Shown: positions 62,010-64,000 of the stretch, piece after piece
Layout of the letters: each line of letters starts with the position of its first letter
Position numbering within the stretch: the first letter of the stretch is position 1
Origin: Isoperla grammatica
Lineage: Eukaryota > Arthropoda > Insecta > Plecoptera > Perlodidae
NCBI GenBank assembly: GCA_945910005.1
Contig: OX246739.1
Span: 38,491,598 to 38,555,597 of the forward strand
Length of the DNA stretch: 64,000 nucleotides
Direction: 5' to 3'
Translations under genes and position numbers: made by a program
The notes under the pieces: model-generated
The model's database searches: none
Seen by the model: the letters and a program-made list of their open reading frames with translations, nothing else
What the model was told of the DNA's origin: nothing

Positions 62010-62760
62010 TGTGCACTGGAAGCTTGTGACATGCCATTTGTACTGGAAGCTTGTGACATGAGAGGGTTGAAAGATTGAGAACTTAAGCCACTCGAAGCTT
62101 GTGACATTCCAAGTTGTACTGAAAGCTTGTGACAAGAGAGGGTTGAAAGATTGAGAGACTTGGAGCACTGAAGCTTGTGACATGCCCAGTTGTACTAGAA
62201 GCTTGTGAGTTGAAAGATTGAGAACTTGGGGCACTGGAAGCTTGTGACATTCCAAGTTGTACTGGAAGCTTGTGACAAGAGAGGGTTGAAAGATTGAGAC
62301 ACTTGGGGCACTGGAAGCTTGTGACATGCACAGGTTGTCCTAGAAGCTTGTGGCAACAGGCAAGAGATGGTTGAAACTTCAAAGATTGGGGTACTAGGGG
62401 CAATGGAAGCTTGTGACAAAGGGAGGGTTGAAAGATTGAGGTATTTGGGGCACTGGAAGCTTGTGACAAGGGAGGGTTGAACAATTGAGGCACTTGAGGC
62501 ACTGGAAGCTTGTGACAAGGGAGGGTTGAACGATTGAGGCACTTGAGGCACTGGAAGCTTGTGACAAGGGAGGGTTGAACGATTGAGGCACTTGAGGCAC
62601 TGGAAGCTTGTGACAAGGGAGCGTTGAACGATTGAGGCACTTGAGGCACTGGAAGCTTGCCTTGTGACAACACAAATGAGTAAAACTTGAGTTTTGACCC
62701 AAGGAGAGAGTTGCAAGCTAAAGACACGTGAAGTACTGGAAGCTTGTGACAATTCAAGTG
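62010..62760. repeat. ~49-bp minisatellite around GGAAGCTTGTGACA
   Basis: Conserved units at about 62455, 62504, 62552, 62602 and 62652 (GGAAGCTTGTGACAAGGGAG then GGTTGAACGATTGAGGCACTTGAGGCACT), flanked by more diverged units of variable length on both sides. The unit is stop-free in all three minus frames, which makes overlapping minus-strand frames of up to 224 codons; composition and repeat origin argue against a gene. Confidence 0.92.
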
Positions 62761-64000
62761 AGTGTTTGTAAGCTTGGAAGCGCCATCAGAGAGTTACCTC
62801 TCGAGCACTGTTCAGTGTTCACCCGTTCTTATTGTCTTTCCGAGCGATATGGACCAGTTTGATTTCATCTGCAGCCTGCACCGAGCTCGTGTGACAATGT
62901 TTGACTACAGCTGTTGCTATATCATATGAATGAGAATTGAGAATCACCGCACTTATATATTCGTGTTTGATTATGTGAAGAAAAGAAACCGCAATAGTCT
63001 CTCTGTGCGTTCCGTTATTACAGTCGTCAGTAGCTAGCGGGCAGAGGTCGTCGGTTCAACGCTGGGCAGATGCTATTCCGAGCACGTTTACATGGCAACA
63101 CCGCAATGTACACAACATTCGTGCCCGATGTCACACTTTTGAAAAGGAAGACGAATTTAATATTTTGGTCCTCGTCCACTTTGACAGCACCATTTACGAG
63201 GTAGTGGCAAATAGGATTTGTGAATTATATCCGGAATGCTATTAAACTGATTTGCGAAAGTCAATAGAAAATTATGACTATACGCGACATTTAAAGGATG
63301 GTCAACGGAACATCTCGTCACATGTGTCGAAACGAATAATTATTCATTTAATGATGTTTGATTATTATAAATTATTTTGGTGTAACGTTAATATGACCTA
63401 ACAAAATTGTGTGATAGATGCTCAGAAACAAATAAAAATGTTTTATAATTTTGGTATTATATTATAGCAGCCAATTATTACGTCATTTTGATATAAGAGA
63501 GAAAGTAAAAAAACTGCTAAAGCGTTAGTAACGAATAAGAGGTCTGTGACGACAAAGGTCGGACAAACAATTAGTTGATAGGTAGTTTTTGTCTTGTCTG
63601 TCTGAAACAAAACATTGTGGAGTGACTATTTTTGTATTCCAAACTAACACCATTCTCGGAATCGAACCCAGGTCTCCCAACTTGACAACCGTATACTTTC
63701 ATACTGCTCATAATTTATCGTAGGAAACCTGCTATAGCAGACATGGGCCCATTCAGAATATTTTTCAGGGGGGAGGGGGGGGGGGGAGAAGGTGGCTTCA
63801 AGCCCTCAAATTTGCCCCGCAGGGCGTTTTTTTTTTATTTTCAACACTTTTAACCAATTTTGGGATGTTAAAGCAGGTTCTGAATTAATTGAACTACGTG
63901 TACTTTGTCACAACAAGGTTCCATTTTTATTTAGGTATTGACCTACTATAGGTACTATACTATATACCTACTATATCTTTGAGGTAATCATATACAAAAA
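62761..64000. other. Intergenic; tRNA-like relics and poly-G
   Basis: tRNA-like blocks at 63028-63075 (+ strand, AGTAGCTAGCGGGCAGAGG...CGGTTCAACGC) and 63655-63705 (- strand, GGTTCGATTCC). Poly-G at about 63770-63790. No gene recognised. Confidence 0.4.

Noticed and set aside
7936..63705. Functional tRNA genes at the B-box-like sites
   Set aside because: None shows a complete cloverleaf with a paired acceptor stem; they fit SINE relics better.

Overview
This is a eukaryotic, animal-type window with very few genes. The only protein-coding gene I can support is one Krüppel-like factor (KLF) on the + strand, split over three exons at 14092-14896, 23875-23934 and 37078-37268. The exons join in phase with GT-AG introns of about 9.0 and 13.1 kb. 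They encode the last 351 residues of a KLF5-type factor, called dar1 in flies: an acidic/proline-rich regulatory region followed by three C2H2 fingers ending in PKTPK and a stop. Finger sequences such as [19 protein letters not shown] and [13 protein letters not shown] look more like arthropod dar1 than vertebrate KLF5, so I infer an arthropod, possibly an insect with a large repeat-rich genome. This is not proven. The 5' exons and promoter were not found and probably lie upstream of the window.

Layout: 1-14091 is upstream intron or flank, with a CACGTG-bearing 132-bp minisatellite at 11780-13305. 14092-37268 is the gene body. Its first intron holds a (CAGA)n tract, a 29-monomer 100-bp satellite (16080-19386) invaded by a TTAA-flanked MITE, a hairpin MITE, a (CACACG)n tract and other inverted-repeat elements. 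Its second intron holds a TA-flanked MITE, a 2.8-kb hAT-type element with 8-bp target duplications (31587-34421) and a 15-bp minisatellite. 37269 to about 39500 is the presumed 3' UTR and contains a 56-bp tandem array that begins at the stop codon. 39500-64000 is intergenic: a second short hAT element, several minisatellites (32-bp CACGTG units, 150/160-bp units, a 49-bp unit), palindromic MITEs, tRNA-like SINE relics and homopolymer tracts.

The strongest observations are: (i) a 71-bp tandem duplication that copies the 3' splice site and first part of the KLF zinc-finger exon, and would produce a finger-less, frameshifted KLF if the upstream acceptor were used; (ii) four KLF-type CCRC boxes in the 56-bp array overlapping the KLF stop codon; (iii) an ordered satellite with a transposon insertion whose empty site is seen in every other monomer; (iv) two hAT elements with exact 8-bp target duplications. 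I saw no CRISPR, operon, rRNA or intact tRNA, and no convincing second protein gene. No new multi-gene system is visible here.
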